Both the position numbers and the translations under genes were made by a program. The notes beneath the pieces were generated by a model. It was not told where the DNA came from and made no database searches. It saw only the letters and a list, made by a program, of their open reading frames with translations. From positions 2,902,001-2,966,000 of the forward strand of contig NZ_CP120679.1 in the NCBI RefSeq assembly GCF_029537375.1: a stretch of 64,000 nucleotides of DNA. The letters are read 5' to 3'. Below are positions 49,043 to 60,440 of this stretch, one piece after another. The stretch comes from Bacillus sp. HSf4. Lineage in GTDB: Bacteria; Bacillota; Bacilli; Bacillales; Bacillaceae. Every line of letters begins with the position of its first letter. Within the stretch, counting starts at the first letter, position 1.

Positions 49043-49912
49043 TCATAACTGATATGCATTGTAAGCCCCGAGCATTTTCACTTTGCATCCCAAAGCCTCA
49101 AGCTCAGCTATGGCGCCCGGAATCAGGACGTCGTCTAAAGCCATTTCGATATCTATGATAAAGAAATAATTTCCAAGTCCGGTTTTCGTCGGACGGGATT
49201 CAATTTTGGAAAGATTCAAATTTCTCCACGCAAAAGCTGATAGTACTTGATGGAGCGCCCCTGATCTGTCTGAAGGCAGGGTCACCATAAGCGTTGTTTT
49301 CGGCCTTGGCTTAAGCTCTGGATTGACTTGAATGGAAGCGTGCGGATCGGGATTGAGCATCACAAACCTTGTATGGTTATATTCATAATCATGGATATCC
49401 CGTTTCACGATTTCCAATTGATAGGTTTCAGCAGCCATTTCATTGGCGATCACCCCGATGTTTTCCTCCGGATGTTCATTCACATATTTTGCCGCCGCTC
49501 CTGTAGATGTTGCATATTCAAACGGAATAGCATCAAACCGGCTGTGCAAAAATTTATGGCATTGTGCAATCGCATGAGAATGGGAATAAACCTTTTGAAT
49601 ATCCTCCCACGTCTCTTTTCTTGAAGGATGCACAAGCAGATGCTGGCGGATCGGCGCGGTGATTTCCCCGACAATGTAAAGAGGCTGTTCATGGATTAAG
49701 TAATCGATTGTCAGATTCACCGAACCTTCGATCGCGTTTTCCAGCGGGACAACAGCCAGATCGATGTCACCGTTCATGGCTGCATCCATACAGGCTGGTA
49801 TTGTGCGGAATGCCTGCTGTTTAGCTCCCGCAAAACAGGAGCAAACAGCAAGGTGTGTAAATGTTGCTTCTGGACCTAAATAACCAACTTTCATACTCAT
49901 GATAGATAACAT
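49043..49912 (-). CDS. pheA: Prephenate dehydratase
   Basis: 289 residues. Dehydratase domain with GYLGPEATFTH (near 10-20), VVPLENAIEGSVNLTIDYL (near 55-73) and NHTRFVML (near 179-186), then an ACT domain with GALHQVLSAFAWRNLNLSKIESRP for phenylalanine feedback. It makes phenylpyruvate. The ATG at 49912 has AAAGGGAG close by. MKVGYLGP at 49894 is the start used by B. subtilis and cannot be excluded. Follows pheB. Confidence 0.95.
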   Translation of the reverse strand: MLSIMSMKVGYLGPEATFTHLAVCSCFAGAKQQAFRTIPACMDAAMNGDIDLAVVPLENAIEGSVNLTIDYLIHEQPLYIVGEITAPIRQHLLVHPSRKETWEDIQKVYSHSHAIAQCHKFLHSRFDAIPFEYATSTGAAAKYVNEHPEENIGVIANEMAAETYQLEIVKRDIHDYEYNHTRFVMLNPDPHASIQVNPELKPRPKTTLMVTLPSDRSGALHQVLSAFAWRNLNLSKIESRPTKTGLGNYFFIIDIEMALDDVLIPGAIAELEALGCKVKMLGAYNAYQL

Positions 49913-49921
49913 TCTCTCCCT

Positions 49922-50365
49922 TTAAGCGCCCGAACCGAGTATTTCGACCTTTTCCACGAATTCCAGCTTTCTTAATTTGTTCATCAGCAAATCAACATTT
50001 TCATCCATTCCCCTCGTGCTGATGGACAATGTGACATTGGCTCTTCCCTGAAGGGGAATGGTCTGGTGAATCGACAGCACATTGCAGCCTGATTCGGCGA
50101 CAACCTGAAGCAGATGGGACAGTGTCCCCGAACGGTCTTCCAAATGAAAAAAAAGCGTGATGATCTGTTCTTTAACCATTGTATAAAAGGGAAAGACGGC
50201 ATCTCTGTACTTGTAAAAAGCGCTTCTGCTCAGATCAACCTTTTGAACCGCTTCAGCAACAGATTCGGCCTTCTTCCTTTCAATCAGCTTTTTCACTTCA
50301 AGTGTTTTCCTCATTGCCTCCGGCAGCACGTCTTCCCTGACAAGATAAAAGGTCTCCTCTTTCAC
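49922..50365 (-). CDS. pheB: PheB, ACT-domain protein (possible amino-acid repressor)
   Basis: 147 residues: N-terminal helix-turn-helix-like part ([20 protein letters not shown] near 40-59) and a C-terminal ACT domain ([32 protein letters not shown]). I recall the B. subtilis protein described as a DNA-binding regulator of threonine genes (ThrR). Its place beside pheA and the ACT domain fit an amino-acid sensor. GTG start with AAAGGAG upstream. Confidence 0.9.
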   Translation of the reverse strand: MKEETFYLVREDVLPEAMRKTLEVKKLIERKKAESVAEAVQKVDLSRSAFYKYRDAVFPFYTMVKEQIITLFFHLEDRSGTLSHLLQVVAESGCNVLSIHQTIPLQGRANVTLSISTRGMDENVDLLMNKLRKLEFVEKVEILGSGA

Positions 50366-50443
50366 TGGTCCTTCTCTCCTTTAAAAACCGGTTTCCATAA
50401 TCAATCGATCGATTTGAAAGGAAAAACGCTTCCTTTCATCTAA

Positions 50444-50477
50444 AATTCGGAGAGCCTGCCGGGCAAACTCTCCGAGT
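50444..50477 (-). terminator. Terminator after obg
   Basis: Minus strand CGGAGAG, loop, CTCTCCG then ATTTTAG, 3-30 bases after the obg stop. A second small inverted repeat GAAAGGA/TCCTTTC lies at 50417-50438. Confidence 0.75.
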
Positions 50478-50480
50478 CGA

Positions 50481-52371
<1,891 letters not shown>

Positions 52372-52500
52372 TTTGGCACTCCCAATCGTTAGTTCTCTCT
52401 TTTAGGAGTCTGATTCAGTTTGTACTTTGAATTATAACAGAGAAGACAGTATAAATGAAACACGTTTATATACTTAACGAAGCAGAATCGGCGCGGAATC

Positions 52501-52534
52501 CCCGGCGCTTTGGCGTCCGCCGGGCGGGTGTTTT
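52501..52534 (+). other. GC-rich hairpin between spo0B and rpmA
   Basis: CCCGGCG, 10-base loop, CGCCGGG (52501-52524) then GTGTTTT, in a GC-rich island inside AT-rich DNA. It would act as a terminator on the plus strand, though no plus-strand gene ends here. Confidence 0.5.
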
Positions 52535-52566
52535 CACGATTCAAAAGGGAAATTTTCACACTATGT

Positions 52567-52596
52567 AAAAAACTCCGGTCAGAACGACCGGAGTTT
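52567..52596 (-). terminator. Terminator after rpmA
   Basis: Minus strand AAACTCCGGTC / GACCGGAGTTTTTT hairpin after the rplU-ysxB-rpmA genes. Confidence 0.93.
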
Positions 52597-52605
52597 CGTT
52601 TAAAG

Positions 52606-52893
<288 letters not shown>

Positions 52894-52900
52894 TCACCTC

Positions 52901-53242
52901 CTATTTGTTTTTCGTCGTTACTTTTAAGTAACCTTTGTAATCCCGTTCGATCGTTTCAAGGGAAACGACCATGCCTTCAAGAAGCAGCTGGGCTTTTTTC
53001 AAAGCCTCCTGATCCGCGTCATCCGGGAATTTGAAGGATAAAAATCCTCCGTCTCCCCCGAGGTCGACAACCGGTTCAATGCCTGTCAGCTTCATGACCG
53101 CATTCACCGCTCCAAAGGCGACAGCCGATGCTCCCGCACAAACGAGATCCTGTCCATGTTCAGCAAAATTCGCATGACCCGACATTTCAAAAGACTGAAT
53201 GCTTTTGTTCGATCGGGATCTTGTAATCGTTGCTTGAATCAT
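52901..53242 (-). CDS. ysxB: YsxB (Prp), L27-processing cysteine protease
   Basis: 113 residues with the catalytic pair in SGHANFAEHGQDLVCAGASAV (His about 22, Cys about 34), as in the Staphylococcus Prp. It cleaves the L27 N-terminal extension. The ATG at 53242 fits AAGGCG 8 bases upstream; a GTG nine bases earlier overlaps that site. It sits between rplU (12-base gap) and rpmA. Confidence 0.94.
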   Translation of the reverse strand: MIQATITRSRSNKSIQSFEMSGHANFAEHGQDLVCAGASAVAFGAVNAVMKLTGIEPVVDLGGDGGFLSFKFPDDADQEALKKAQLLLEGMVVSLETIERDYKGYLKVTTKNK

Positions 53243-53254
53243 ATCTGACACGCC

Positions 53255-53660
<406 letters not shown>

Positions 53661-53673
53661 CATAACATTAAAA

Positions 53674-53702
53674 ACTATATCAAAGAATAGTCCCAATGTC
53701 AA
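53674..53702 (-). promoter_or_regulatory. Promoter of rplU-ysxB-rpmA
   Basis: Minus strand TTGACA (53697-53702), 17 bases, TATAGT (53674-53679); start near 53667, at the L21 leader. Confidence 0.85.
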
Positions 53703-53728
53703 TGTCTTTTAGGATCGATGCGAGATCG

Positions 53729-54595
53729 TCAGTAGACAAGCAAGAGCTCTTCCATCGAACATGTCGTCCGTTTATCGGCGAAATAAGCGTGCAGAACTTC
53801 GTTTTCATCCAGCTGGCTCAGCTGGTCGCCGTCTTTCTCAATGATGATGGGGTGTTTGCAGCCCCTTTTGAACCTGAGCATGACCTCATAGACATTTTCA
53901 TCGGCGCGGGCGGTGATCGGCGACAGCCGGCGCACTTCCCGCTCTTTCCCATAGTAGCGTTCAAGCAAAAAACGGATATGTGCATAATGCCGGTTTCGGT
54001 ATTCCTTATATAAAGACACAGCCAAAAATAAAAGCAGCACCCAGGCGCTCAGCTGAAACGGGGAGATGAGTAAAATGACAGCGAATAAAGTCGCACAGCA
54101 AAAACAAGACGCCAACAAGTTCAGCCGCTGTGCTTTTTGATATGGAGCGTATTTGGAAAACAACAAAAACAGCAGTTTTCCCCCGTCAAGCGGCCAGATG
54201 GGAAAGAGATTAATCAGGAGGATCGTCATGTTGTAAAATGTAAATATCTCAAACATGTGAGGGCTGATCCACGAAGCATTCGCCAAAAGCCAAGCTGCAA
54301 ATTGAAGCCAAATATGCTGCAGCGGGCCCGCCGCAATGACGGCGAGCTCTTCTTTTAACGGTCTGTTGCCGTGTTCGTCAACTTCTAAAGTTCCTCCAAA
54401 GGGCAGCAAAAAAATGCCTTTCATTCTCCATGAAAAATAAACGGCGGCTGCGGCATGGCCAAGCTCGTGGATGAAAATAATGATCATTAAACATAGCAGT
54501 GCTTTAATATGCCCGGTCATCAAGCCGAGCGCCGTCACAAGCCACAAGAGCGGATGAATATGAAGCTTTGTGACGAGCTCTGTCCATTTACTCAA
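53729..54595 (-). CDS. spoIVFB: SpoIVFB, intramembrane site-2 metalloprotease
   Basis: 288 residues. Six membrane helices, zinc motif HELGH (43-47), third ligand Asp137 in FPIWPLDGG, and a C-terminal CBS domain (about 220-288). It cleaves pro-sigma-K in the outer forespore membrane. TTG start at 54595 with AGGTG 7 bases upstream, overlapping spoIVFA by 8 bases. Controlled by SpoIVFA and BofA; BofC acts on the upstream SpoIVB signal. Confidence 0.96.
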   Translation of the reverse strand: MSKWTELVTKLHIHPLLWLVTALGLMTGHIKALLCLMIIIFIHELGHAAAAVYFSWRMKGIFLLPFGGTLEVDEHGNRPLKEELAVIAAGPLQHIWLQFAAWLLANASWISPHMFEIFTFYNMTILLINLFPIWPLDGGKLLFLLFSKYAPYQKAQRLNLLASCFCCATLFAVILLISPFQLSAWVLLLFLAVSLYKEYRNRHYAHIRFLLERYYGKEREVRRLSPITARADENVYEVMLRFKRGCKHPIIIEKDGDQLSQLDENEVLHAYFADKRTTCSMEELLLVY

Positions 54596-55382
54596 ATGTA
54601 ATCACCTGGATCGGATCGACAAATTCGTCTCCCTTTTTTATCGCAAAGTAATAGACGCCTTTATCATCTTTATTCTGTTCAATCGTTCCGAGCTTCGCTC
54701 CTTTGTCAACAAAGTCATATAAGGCGACATCCGCTTTTTTCAGCTGCCCGTAATACGTATAGCTGTTATCCGCGTGCTGCATGACAACGGTCAGGCCGGT
54801 ATCAGGGTTTTTGTCCACTTCAATAACATAACCCTCTTTCATGCTCCTGATGGCTTCTTCTTCTGTTTCCACCTTAATCCCCTGTCCGGAAAATTTCTCC
54901 TGAACCTTTCCCATAGCAGGCGTAGCCAAATCTTTGTTGACCTCTACTTGTCCGGCCTTTTTGCTGCTTTTTGGCTGAAACAGGGCGAGCGGATGTCCGA
55001 ATTTCGCCTCATACCAATCTTTTAAAGCCGCAAACTGAAACTCTTCGGTGAACACCTGTCCGATTGCCGGTTTGATCTGTTTTAAAGGTTCGAAATGTCC
55101 TTTGTAGGCGATAGCGGATACAAGAACGAGGCATGCCGCCAGAAGGCATTTGATGATTAGCGCATCGGCTTTGACGAGCGGATGTTTACCGTTTATCAAA
55201 AGCGAATTTCCTTGTGGGGCAGAGGATTCTCCGTTGGTTTCATCGTCGGCAAAGGCTGGCCAGAGAGGCGGCTGCCTGGTCTCATCTTTTTTATGTTCCG
55301 GTCGCCCCAGCGGTTTTCCCGGTGTTTTTTTCTTGCGTTTTCTCGCGATTCTTTTACGAATCTCATCTGCTCTGTGGCTCAT
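54588..55382 (-). CDS. spoIVFA: SpoIVFA, regulator of SpoIVFB
   Basis: 264 residues: a basic cytoplasmic head (RADEIRKRIARKRKKK), one membrane helix (about 78-97) and a LytM/M23-like C-terminal domain (MQHADNSYTYYGQLKKADV, YDFVDKGAKLGTI) without catalytic His. It tethers SpoIVFB and BofA. The ATG at 55382 has AAAGGATG about 6 bases upstream and gives the B. subtilis length. Confidence 0.94.
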   Translation of the reverse strand: MSHRADEIRKRIARKRKKKTPGKPLGRPEHKKDETRQPPLWPAFADDETNGESSAPQGNSLLINGKHPLVKADALIIKCLLAACLVLVSAIAYKGHFEPLKQIKPAIGQVFTEEFQFAALKDWYEAKFGHPLALFQPKSSKKAGQVEVNKDLATPAMGKVQEKFSGQGIKVETEEEAIRSMKEGYVIEVDKNPDTGLTVVMQHADNSYTYYGQLKKADVALYDFVDKGAKLGTIEQNKDDKGVYYFAIKKGDEFVDPIQVITFE

Positions 55383-55455
55383 CACCCTCATCCTTTACAT
55401 TCAGGTTGGTTTGTACCATTCATATGCCTTGTCCACGGCAGTTATGACGACAACA

Positions 55456-55509
55456 TTGACATAAAACCATAAGGTGTTATATCATACAAAATGAAACCTT
55501 TTGGTTTTA
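55456..55509 (+). promoter_or_regulatory. Promoter and inverted-repeat operator of the SRPBCC-arsR pair
   Basis: TTGACA (55456-55461) and TATCAT (18-base spacer). TAAAACCATAAGGT (55462-55475), inside the spacer, pairs with ACCTTTTGGTTTTA (55496-55509) downstream of the start with 13 of 14 matches, 20 bases apart. This is a likely ArsR operator bracketing the promoter. Confidence 0.75.
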
Positions 55510-55531
55510 TTTTATGAATGGAGGTCGGATC

Positions 55532-55969
55532 ATGAAGGAAAACAATCAAGGCAAAGTGCCTGATATACATAAAAAAGCCGTATTTCAAGCGCCGATACAA
55601 AAGGTGTGGGAAGCTGTAGCCACAAGTGAAGGGATTGCAGACTGGTTTATGCCAAACGATTTCCGGCCGGAAGTCGGCCATGAATTTACCCTGCAGTCGC
55701 CGTTCGGGCCTTCCCCGTGCAAAGTGATTGAACTTGAAGCGCCGCACCGCCTTTCTTTCACCTGGGATACCTCAGGCTGGGTCGTGTCATTTGAACTGAA
55801 AGAGACACCGGATGGCAATACGGAATTTACCTTGATACACTCAGGATGGGGAGATCCGGAAGAAACGGTTGTGAAAGCGGGAGACAAGCAAACGGATGTC
55901 CGCAACAGAATGAACGGCGGCTGGGAAAACATCGTCAATCAAAAGCTTCGTCAGGCAGTTGAAAACTAG
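55532..55969 (+). CDS. SRPBCC (AHSA1/START-like) ligand-binding domain protein
   Basis: 145 residues. START-like fold marks: [29 protein letters not shown] (near 15-43), [24 protein letters not shown], then [12 protein letters not shown] and the C-terminal helix [17 protein letters not shown]. Such proteins bind hydrophobic ligands; the true ligand is unknown. ATG 7 bases after GGAGG. It overlaps the arsR gene by one base and shares its promoter. I do not recall this pair between spoIVFA and minD in B. subtilis. Confidence 0.88.
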   Translation: MKENNQGKVPDIHKKAVFQAPIQKVWEAVATSEGIADWFMPNDFRPEVGHEFTLQSPFGPSPCKVIELEAPHRLSFTWDTSGWVVSFELKETPDGNTEFTLIHSGWGDPEETVVKAGDKQTDVRNRMNGGWENIVNQKLRQAVEN

Positions 55970-56307
55970 TGTCGACACCTGCACAAAAACACGATGTATT
56001 TCAAGCCGTTTCCGACCCTACCCGCAGAAAGCTGATGAAGCTTCTTGCCGATCAGGAATTGCCGATTACTGATATCAGCAGTCATTTTCCGATCACCAGG
56101 ACCGCCGTCAGCAAGCATCTGCGGATTTTAGCCGAGGCTCGGCTTGTCAGCGGACGCAAAGTCGGCCGGGAAAAGCTGTACAAGCTGCAGCCCGAGCCGC
56201 TTAGCGAATTGCAGGAATGGCTCGCTTATTTCGACCGCTACTGGGACAACAAACTTTCAATGCTGAAATATAAGGTCGAAAACAGCGACAAAAAAGATAA
56301 TCTATGA
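55969..56307 (+). CDS. ArsR-family repressor
   Basis: 112 residues. Winged helix with DPTRRKLMKLL, PITRTAVSKHLRILAEARLVSGRKVGREKLYKL split over 15-66, and a short C-terminal helix (DRYWDNKLSMLKY). No cysteine metal site is present, so it is not a metal sensor of the usual kind; the subgroup paired with SRPBCC genes. GTG start overlaps the stop of the previous gene (TAGTG). Likely binds the inverted repeat upstream. Confidence 0.9.
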   Translation: MSTPAQKHDVFQAVSDPTRRKLMKLLADQELPITDISSHFPITRTAVSKHLRILAEARLVSGRKVGREKLYKLQPEPLSELQEWLAYFDRYWDNKLSMLKYKVENSDKKDNL

Positions 56308-56344
56308 AAAAAAGCAATCTCAGACTGATGAGATTGCTTTTTTG
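56306..56344. terminator. Bidirectional terminator between the arsR gene and minD
   Basis: AAAAAAAGCAATCTCA / TGAGATTGCTTTTTT stem with A and T flanks, touching both stops. Confidence 0.93.
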
Positions 56345-57151
56345 CTAGGCGCGCACACCGAAAAACGATTTAATTTTAGCAAATACGCCTTTACTCTCTT
56401 CTTCAAATGACTGTAAAGGCACGGATTCGCCCAACACGCGGCGGGCGATGTTCCGGTATGCGATGGAAGCTTTATTATTCGGGTCCATGACAACGGGCTC
56501 TCCATTGTTAGACGCTTTAATGACTTGGTCGTCATCCGCGACAATGCCGATCAGTTCGATCGACAAGTGCTGGATCACTTCGTCGACATCCAATGTATCG
56601 CCGTTTTTCATTAAATGGTTGCGGATGCGATTGACAATCAGCCGCGGCGGTTCAATATTTTCTTCTTTTTCAAGAAGACCGATGATCCGATCGGCATCAC
56701 GAACCGCGGATATTTCCGGCGTAGTCACGACAACCGCCTTGTCCGCGCCTGATACTGCATTTTTATATCCTTGCTCAATCCCCGCCGGACAATCGATGAT
56801 GATGTAATCAAAGTCCTGTTTCAGCTGTGTGATCAGTTGGATCATCTGTTCAGGCAAAACAGCCGATTTATCGCTAGTCTGCGCCGCCGGCAGCAGGTAA
56901 AGCAGATCGTCAAAACGTTTATCCTTGACAAGCGCCTGATGGATCTTGCATCTTTCTTCAACAACATCCACCAGATCGTATATGATTCTATTTTCAAGGC
57001 CCATGACGACATCCAGATTGCGCAGGCCGATATCTGTATCAACAAGACAGACCCGCTTCCCTAAAATGGCCAAGGCGGTGCCCAGATTGGCGGATGTCGT
57101 CGTTTTTCCTACTCCGCCCTTCCCCGAGGTTATTACGATAGCTTCACCCAA
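56345..57151 (-). CDS. minD: MinD, septum-site ATPase
   Basis: 268 residues. Deviant Walker A GKGGVGKTT (10-18), VDTDIGLRNLD (37-47), DCPAGIEQG (near 119-127) and a C-terminal amphipathic membrane helix (FAKIKSFFGV). With MinC it stops septation at the poles. TTG start with GGAGG 9 bases upstream, directly after minC. Confidence 0.97.
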   Translation of the reverse strand: MGEAIVITSGKGGVGKTTTSANLGTALAILGKRVCLVDTDIGLRNLDVVMGLENRIIYDLVDVVEERCKIHQALVKDKRFDDLLYLLPAAQTSDKSAVLPEQMIQLITQLKQDFDYIIIDCPAGIEQGYKNAVSGADKAVVVTTPEISAVRDADRIIGLLEKEENIEPPRLIVNRIRNHLMKNGDTLDVDEVIQHLSIELIGIVADDDQVIKASNNGEPVVMDPNNKASIAYRNIARRVLGESVPLQSFEEESKGVFAKIKSFFGVRA

Positions 57152-57153
57152 TT

Positions 57154-57834
57154 TTACATTCCTCCCTCAAGCCTTGTTAAACTAGGTCTTAAATGAGCTA
57201 ATTGTTGAAGGCGGTCAATGACCATATTCTCGTTTTCATCTAAATAAGCACATTCCATGTCGTTCCCTTCTTGGATGTGGTCTGGGGAGCGATTGAGCAC
57301 ATGATTGATACGCAATTGCGTCGGTCTCATGTCCGAAGCCGCAATAACAGCTCGTGTATTTCCATTAAAGCCGGCATGGGCAATCCCTCTTAATGAGCCG
57401 AGAATAAAAATATTCCCTCCGGCCTTCACCATTCCTCCCGGGTTCACATCCCCAATGAGAAGCAAATCGCCTTCCGTTTCCAGCACCTGCCCTGAACGGA
57501 CAATTTTAGCGACGGAAATGATCTCGCTTTCCGCTTTCAAACGGTTTGCTTCTTTCTTGGTCATCACTTCACTTTCAATGGAGTGGATAAACAGGTTTTG
57601 TTTCTCAGTGATCACTTCGGTTAGCAGTTCTTCTTGTTCCTTTGTGACATAGCGGTAGCCGAGCTTAATGAGAACACTGATTTTCTGGCCTTTTCCATCC
57701 ATATAATGTTCGAGTGACAGCATATCCTGAAGACCGTATAGTAATTCTTCAAAAGAGCATGTGTCATCAAGATGAAGCGTCAGTCCATTTTTCGTTCCTT
57801 TAATTGTTACGTATTGCTGCTTTTGGGTCTTCAC
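57154..57834 (-). CDS. minC: MinC, septum-formation inhibitor
   Basis: 226 residues. N-terminal FtsZ-inhibiting domain (QQYVTIKGTKNGLTLHLDD), C-terminal beta-helix with LLLIGDVNPGGMVKAGGNIFILGSLRGIAHAG. The GTG at 57834 has GAGGTG 6 bases upstream and gives the B. subtilis length; an ATG 42 bases earlier lacks one. It is followed by minD (2-base gap) and preceded by mreD (54 bases). Confidence 0.96.
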   Translation of the reverse strand: MKTQKQQYVTIKGTKNGLTLHLDDTCSFEELLYGLQDMLSLEHYMDGKGQKISVLIKLGYRYVTKEQEELLTEVITEKQNLFIHSIESEVMTKKEANRLKAESEIISVAKIVRSGQVLETEGDLLLIGDVNPGGMVKAGGNIFILGSLRGIAHAGFNGNTRAVIAASDMRPTQLRINHVLNRSPDHIQEGNDMECAYLDENENMVIDRLQQLAHLRPSLTRLEGGM

Positions 57835-57888
57835 GGTGTTCACCTCAACATCATACTCATTTCGACATCGGCTCATAAAATCCTTTTT

Positions 57889-58407
57889 TTACTCTTCCCT
57901 AAGCTCTTTCTTAAGACTGGTAAAAAACACTTTAAACGGATAAACGAGCAGCATCGCGACAACAGCGTTCAGCCCAAGCGTAGGCAGAAGCCGTCCTAGC
58001 ACAAATTGATAAAACGGCATGATTTCCGGACGAATCAGCATCTGCACACCATATTGGTAAAACTCAAGCACTGAGACGGCGAGCACCGAAATAAAGATGA
58101 CGACAAACGCGTTCGTCTGCAACACTTTGAATGCTTTTGACGATAAATAGCAAATACCGGCAAAACCGAACATATACATACCTAAAAGGTCTGTATAGTT
58201 AATATCATATAACAGTCCGAAAATAAATCCATATGTAATGGCAAAAGGCTGATTAACATAAGCCGTCATAAACACTAAAACAAGCAGCAGAAAACGCGGA
58301 ATCAGCTGCTGATCTTCCGTCACGAAAGGCAGCCTGATAAAATCCGCATACATGCTGTCAGATACCAAAACAAACATCATGATAACGGGAAGAAGGAAAC
58401 GTTTCAC
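57889..58407 (-). CDS. mreD: MreD, rod-shape membrane protein
   Basis: 172 residues, five to six membrane helices, opening MKRFLLPVIMMFVLVSDS and containing YGFIFGLLYDINYTDLLGMYMFGF. It is part of the elongasome. GTG start overlaps the mreC stop by 4 bases (GTGA); GGAGG is 7 bases upstream. Confidence 0.95.
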   Translation of the reverse strand: MKRFLLPVIMMFVLVSDSMYADFIRLPFVTEDQQLIPRFLLLVLVFMTAYVNQPFAITYGFIFGLLYDINYTDLLGMYMFGFAGICYLSSKAFKVLQTNAFVVIFISVLAVSVLEFYQYGVQMLIRPEIMPFYQFVLGRLLPTLGLNAVVAMLLVYPFKVFFTSLKKELREE

Positions 58408-59312
58408 GAACCTTCCTCCTCATCATCCATCTTGTCGACATCAACCGTATCAAGCGTCCGGTCAACGACAATCACATTGTCAAGATTATACAAATCAGCA
58501 GCAGGCTCAACATAAGCGATTTTCGTTAAGCCGTAGGAATCGGGTTCAACCTCTGTCACCTTTCCGATCGTCAAACCTTTCGGAAAAACGCCGCCTGCAC
58601 CGGAGGTTTCCACCAGATCTCCTTTTTTCACTTCCCTTTCCGCATCAGGTTCAATAATTTCCATCGAAAGCGCCTTTTTGTCGGAATCATATCCGTTGAT
58701 GATTCCGTTTACTGTCTTCTTGCCTTTCTTTGCGGAGATGACGGTGGAAATTCTGTTGTTTCTGTCAGTAGCACTTAACAGCTGAACAGTGGAAGTGAAG
58801 TTGTTCACTTTCGTGCTTTTGATTTTCCCGATCAGGTTTCCGGTTTCATCTGTTACCGCCATATCCTTTTCAACACCGTGTTTTGAACCTTTGTTGATTT
58901 TGATCAGGTTCCACCACTCATACTTGTCGGGGTTTCTGGCAATAACCGTAGCCAAAATCGGCGTGTAGTCTTTGATAGACTTCAGATGGCCAAGTTCTTC
59001 TCTTAAAGACTTATTTTCATTTTCCAGCTCCTGAAGCTTTGCTTCATACTGTGTTTGGCCGTCCAGCTTCTTCCGCAGGCGTTCATTCTCTTTATACGTG
59101 TTTTTCAGGTCCTCTACATTTTCAAAGAAGTCCGCGACAAATTGGGCGGGTGTATGAAAAATGTTTTGGAATACACCAGTTGTATCGCCAATGAATTTTT
59201 CGGGCCAAGTTGCATTCCGGTCTTTTTTTAACGAAAATCCAATCATTGCCACTAAAATGATGATACAAAGGAGTAAAAGCATCAACCGTTTATTTGTAAA
59301 AAACTGCGGCAT
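58404..59312 (-). CDS. mreC: MreC, rod-shape-determining protein
   Basis: 302 residues: short cytoplasmic head, one membrane helix (about 11-27), a coiled coil (ENVEDLKNTYKENERLRKKL, ELENENKSLREELGHLK; about 60-110) and two beta-barrel halves containing TVIARNPDKYEWWNLIKIN and GAGGVFPKGLTIGKV. It scaffolds wall synthesis with PBPs. GAGGTG about 7 bases upstream of the ATG. Confidence 0.96.
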   Translation of the reverse strand: MPQFFTNKRLMLLLLCIIILVAMIGFSLKKDRNATWPEKFIGDTTGVFQNIFHTPAQFVADFFENVEDLKNTYKENERLRKKLDGQTQYEAKLQELENENKSLREELGHLKSIKDYTPILATVIARNPDKYEWWNLIKINKGSKHGVEKDMAVTDETGNLIGKIKSTKVNNFTSTVQLLSATDRNNRISTVISAKKGKKTVNGIINGYDSDKKALSMEIIEPDAEREVKKGDLVETSGAGGVFPKGLTIGKVTEVEPDSYGLTKIAYVEPAADLYNLDNVIVVDRTLDTVDVDKMDDEEEGS

Positions 59313-59342
59313 GATTATACACCTCTTCTGTTTCCTGTGTCC

Positions 59343-60353
59343 TTAGTTTTTGCCTTTAAATAGATGGATTTGTTCAAGTGCCTTTCCTGTTCCGATCGCT
59401 ACACAGTCAAGAGGGTCTTCCGCAATTAAAACCGGCATTTTCGTTTCTTCGCTGATGACTTTGTCCAAATGGCGAAGAAGGGCGCCGCCGCCTGTCAGAA
59501 CAATTCCGCGGTCCATGATATCAGCCGCAAGCTCAGGAGGTGTTTTTTCGAGCGTGTTTTTCACAGCGTCGACGATTGCAGCCACGGTGTCGCGCAATGC
59601 CGTCGTGATTTCTTTTTCGGTGATTTCAATCGTTTTCGGCAGTCCCGTCAAAAGGTCGCGGCCGCGGATTTCCATGCTTTCTCCGTTTTCAGATGCTTCA
59701 GCAGAACCGATTTCAAGCTTGATGGCTTCCGCTGTACGGTCACCGATCATCAAGTTATATGTTTTTCTGATATAAGTTATGATTGCATCGTCCATTTCAT
59801 CTCCGGCAACGCGGATAGACTGGGATGTGACAATTCCGCCGAGGGAGATGATCGCAACTTCTGTCGTTCCTCCGCCGATGTCGACGACCATGCTTCCCGT
59901 CGGCTCCCAAACTGGAAGGTTCGCACCGATCGCCGCGGCAAACGGCTCCTCAATCGGGTATGCATCCCTCGCTCCGGCCTGGCGCGTGGCGTCAATGACC
60001 GCACGCTGCTCGACGGCTGTTATGCCTGAAGGCACACAGACCATGACATACGGCTTTCTTGCAAACAATCCTTTGTTTTTCACAGCTTTTCCAATATAAT
60101 GTTTCATCATCGTAGCTGTCGTTTCATAATCAGCGATGACGCCGTCCTTCATCGGGCGGAGTGCCACAACATTGCCAGGAGTCCGTCCGATCATGTTTTT
60201 CGCGTCGTTTCCGACTGCAACAATTTGCTTTGTGTCTGTTTGAAGCGCAACGACAGAAGGTTCTCTGACGACAATTCCTTTTCCTTTAACAAAAACAAGC
60301 GTATTCGCTGTTCCTAAATCTATTCCAAGGTCTCTCGCACCAATTCCAAACAT
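59343..60353 (-). CDS. mreB: MreB, bacterial actin
   Basis: 336 residues. Actin-fold nucleotide motifs: [14 protein letters not shown] (10-23), [17 protein letters not shown] (near 161-177) and [13 protein letters not shown] (near 281-293). It guides the wall synthesis machinery. Candidate -10 TATAAT upstream near 60410; maf and radC are upstream. First of mreB-mreC-mreD-minC-minD. Confidence 0.98.
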   Translation of the reverse strand: MFGIGARDLGIDLGTANTLVFVKGKGIVVREPSVVALQTDTKQIVAVGNDAKNMIGRTPGNVVALRPMKDGVIADYETTATMMKHYIGKAVKNKGLFARKPYVMVCVPSGITAVEQRAVIDATRQAGARDAYPIEEPFAAAIGANLPVWEPTGSMVVDIGGGTTEVAIISLGGIVTSQSIRVAGDEMDDAIITYIRKTYNLMIGDRTAEAIKLEIGSAEASENGESMEIRGRDLLTGLPKTIEITEKEITTALRDTVAAIVDAVKNTLEKTPPELAADIMDRGIVLTGGGALLRHLDKVISEETKMPVLIAEDPLDCVAIGTGKALEQIHLFKGKN

Positions 60354-60409
60354 TTGTATGTATCTTCCTTTCTTAAAACAAAATTCCCAAGCAAAAACCC
60401 ATAAATTCT

Positions 60410-60415
60410 ATTATA
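60410..60415 (-). promoter_or_regulatory. Candidate -10 element upstream of mreB
   Basis: Minus strand TATAAT, about 55 bases before the mreB start. No good -35 is seen at the right distance, so the call rests on the -10 alone. Confidence 0.4.
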
Positions 60416-60440
60416 GCTTAATTTAATGAAAAAAAAAGTG

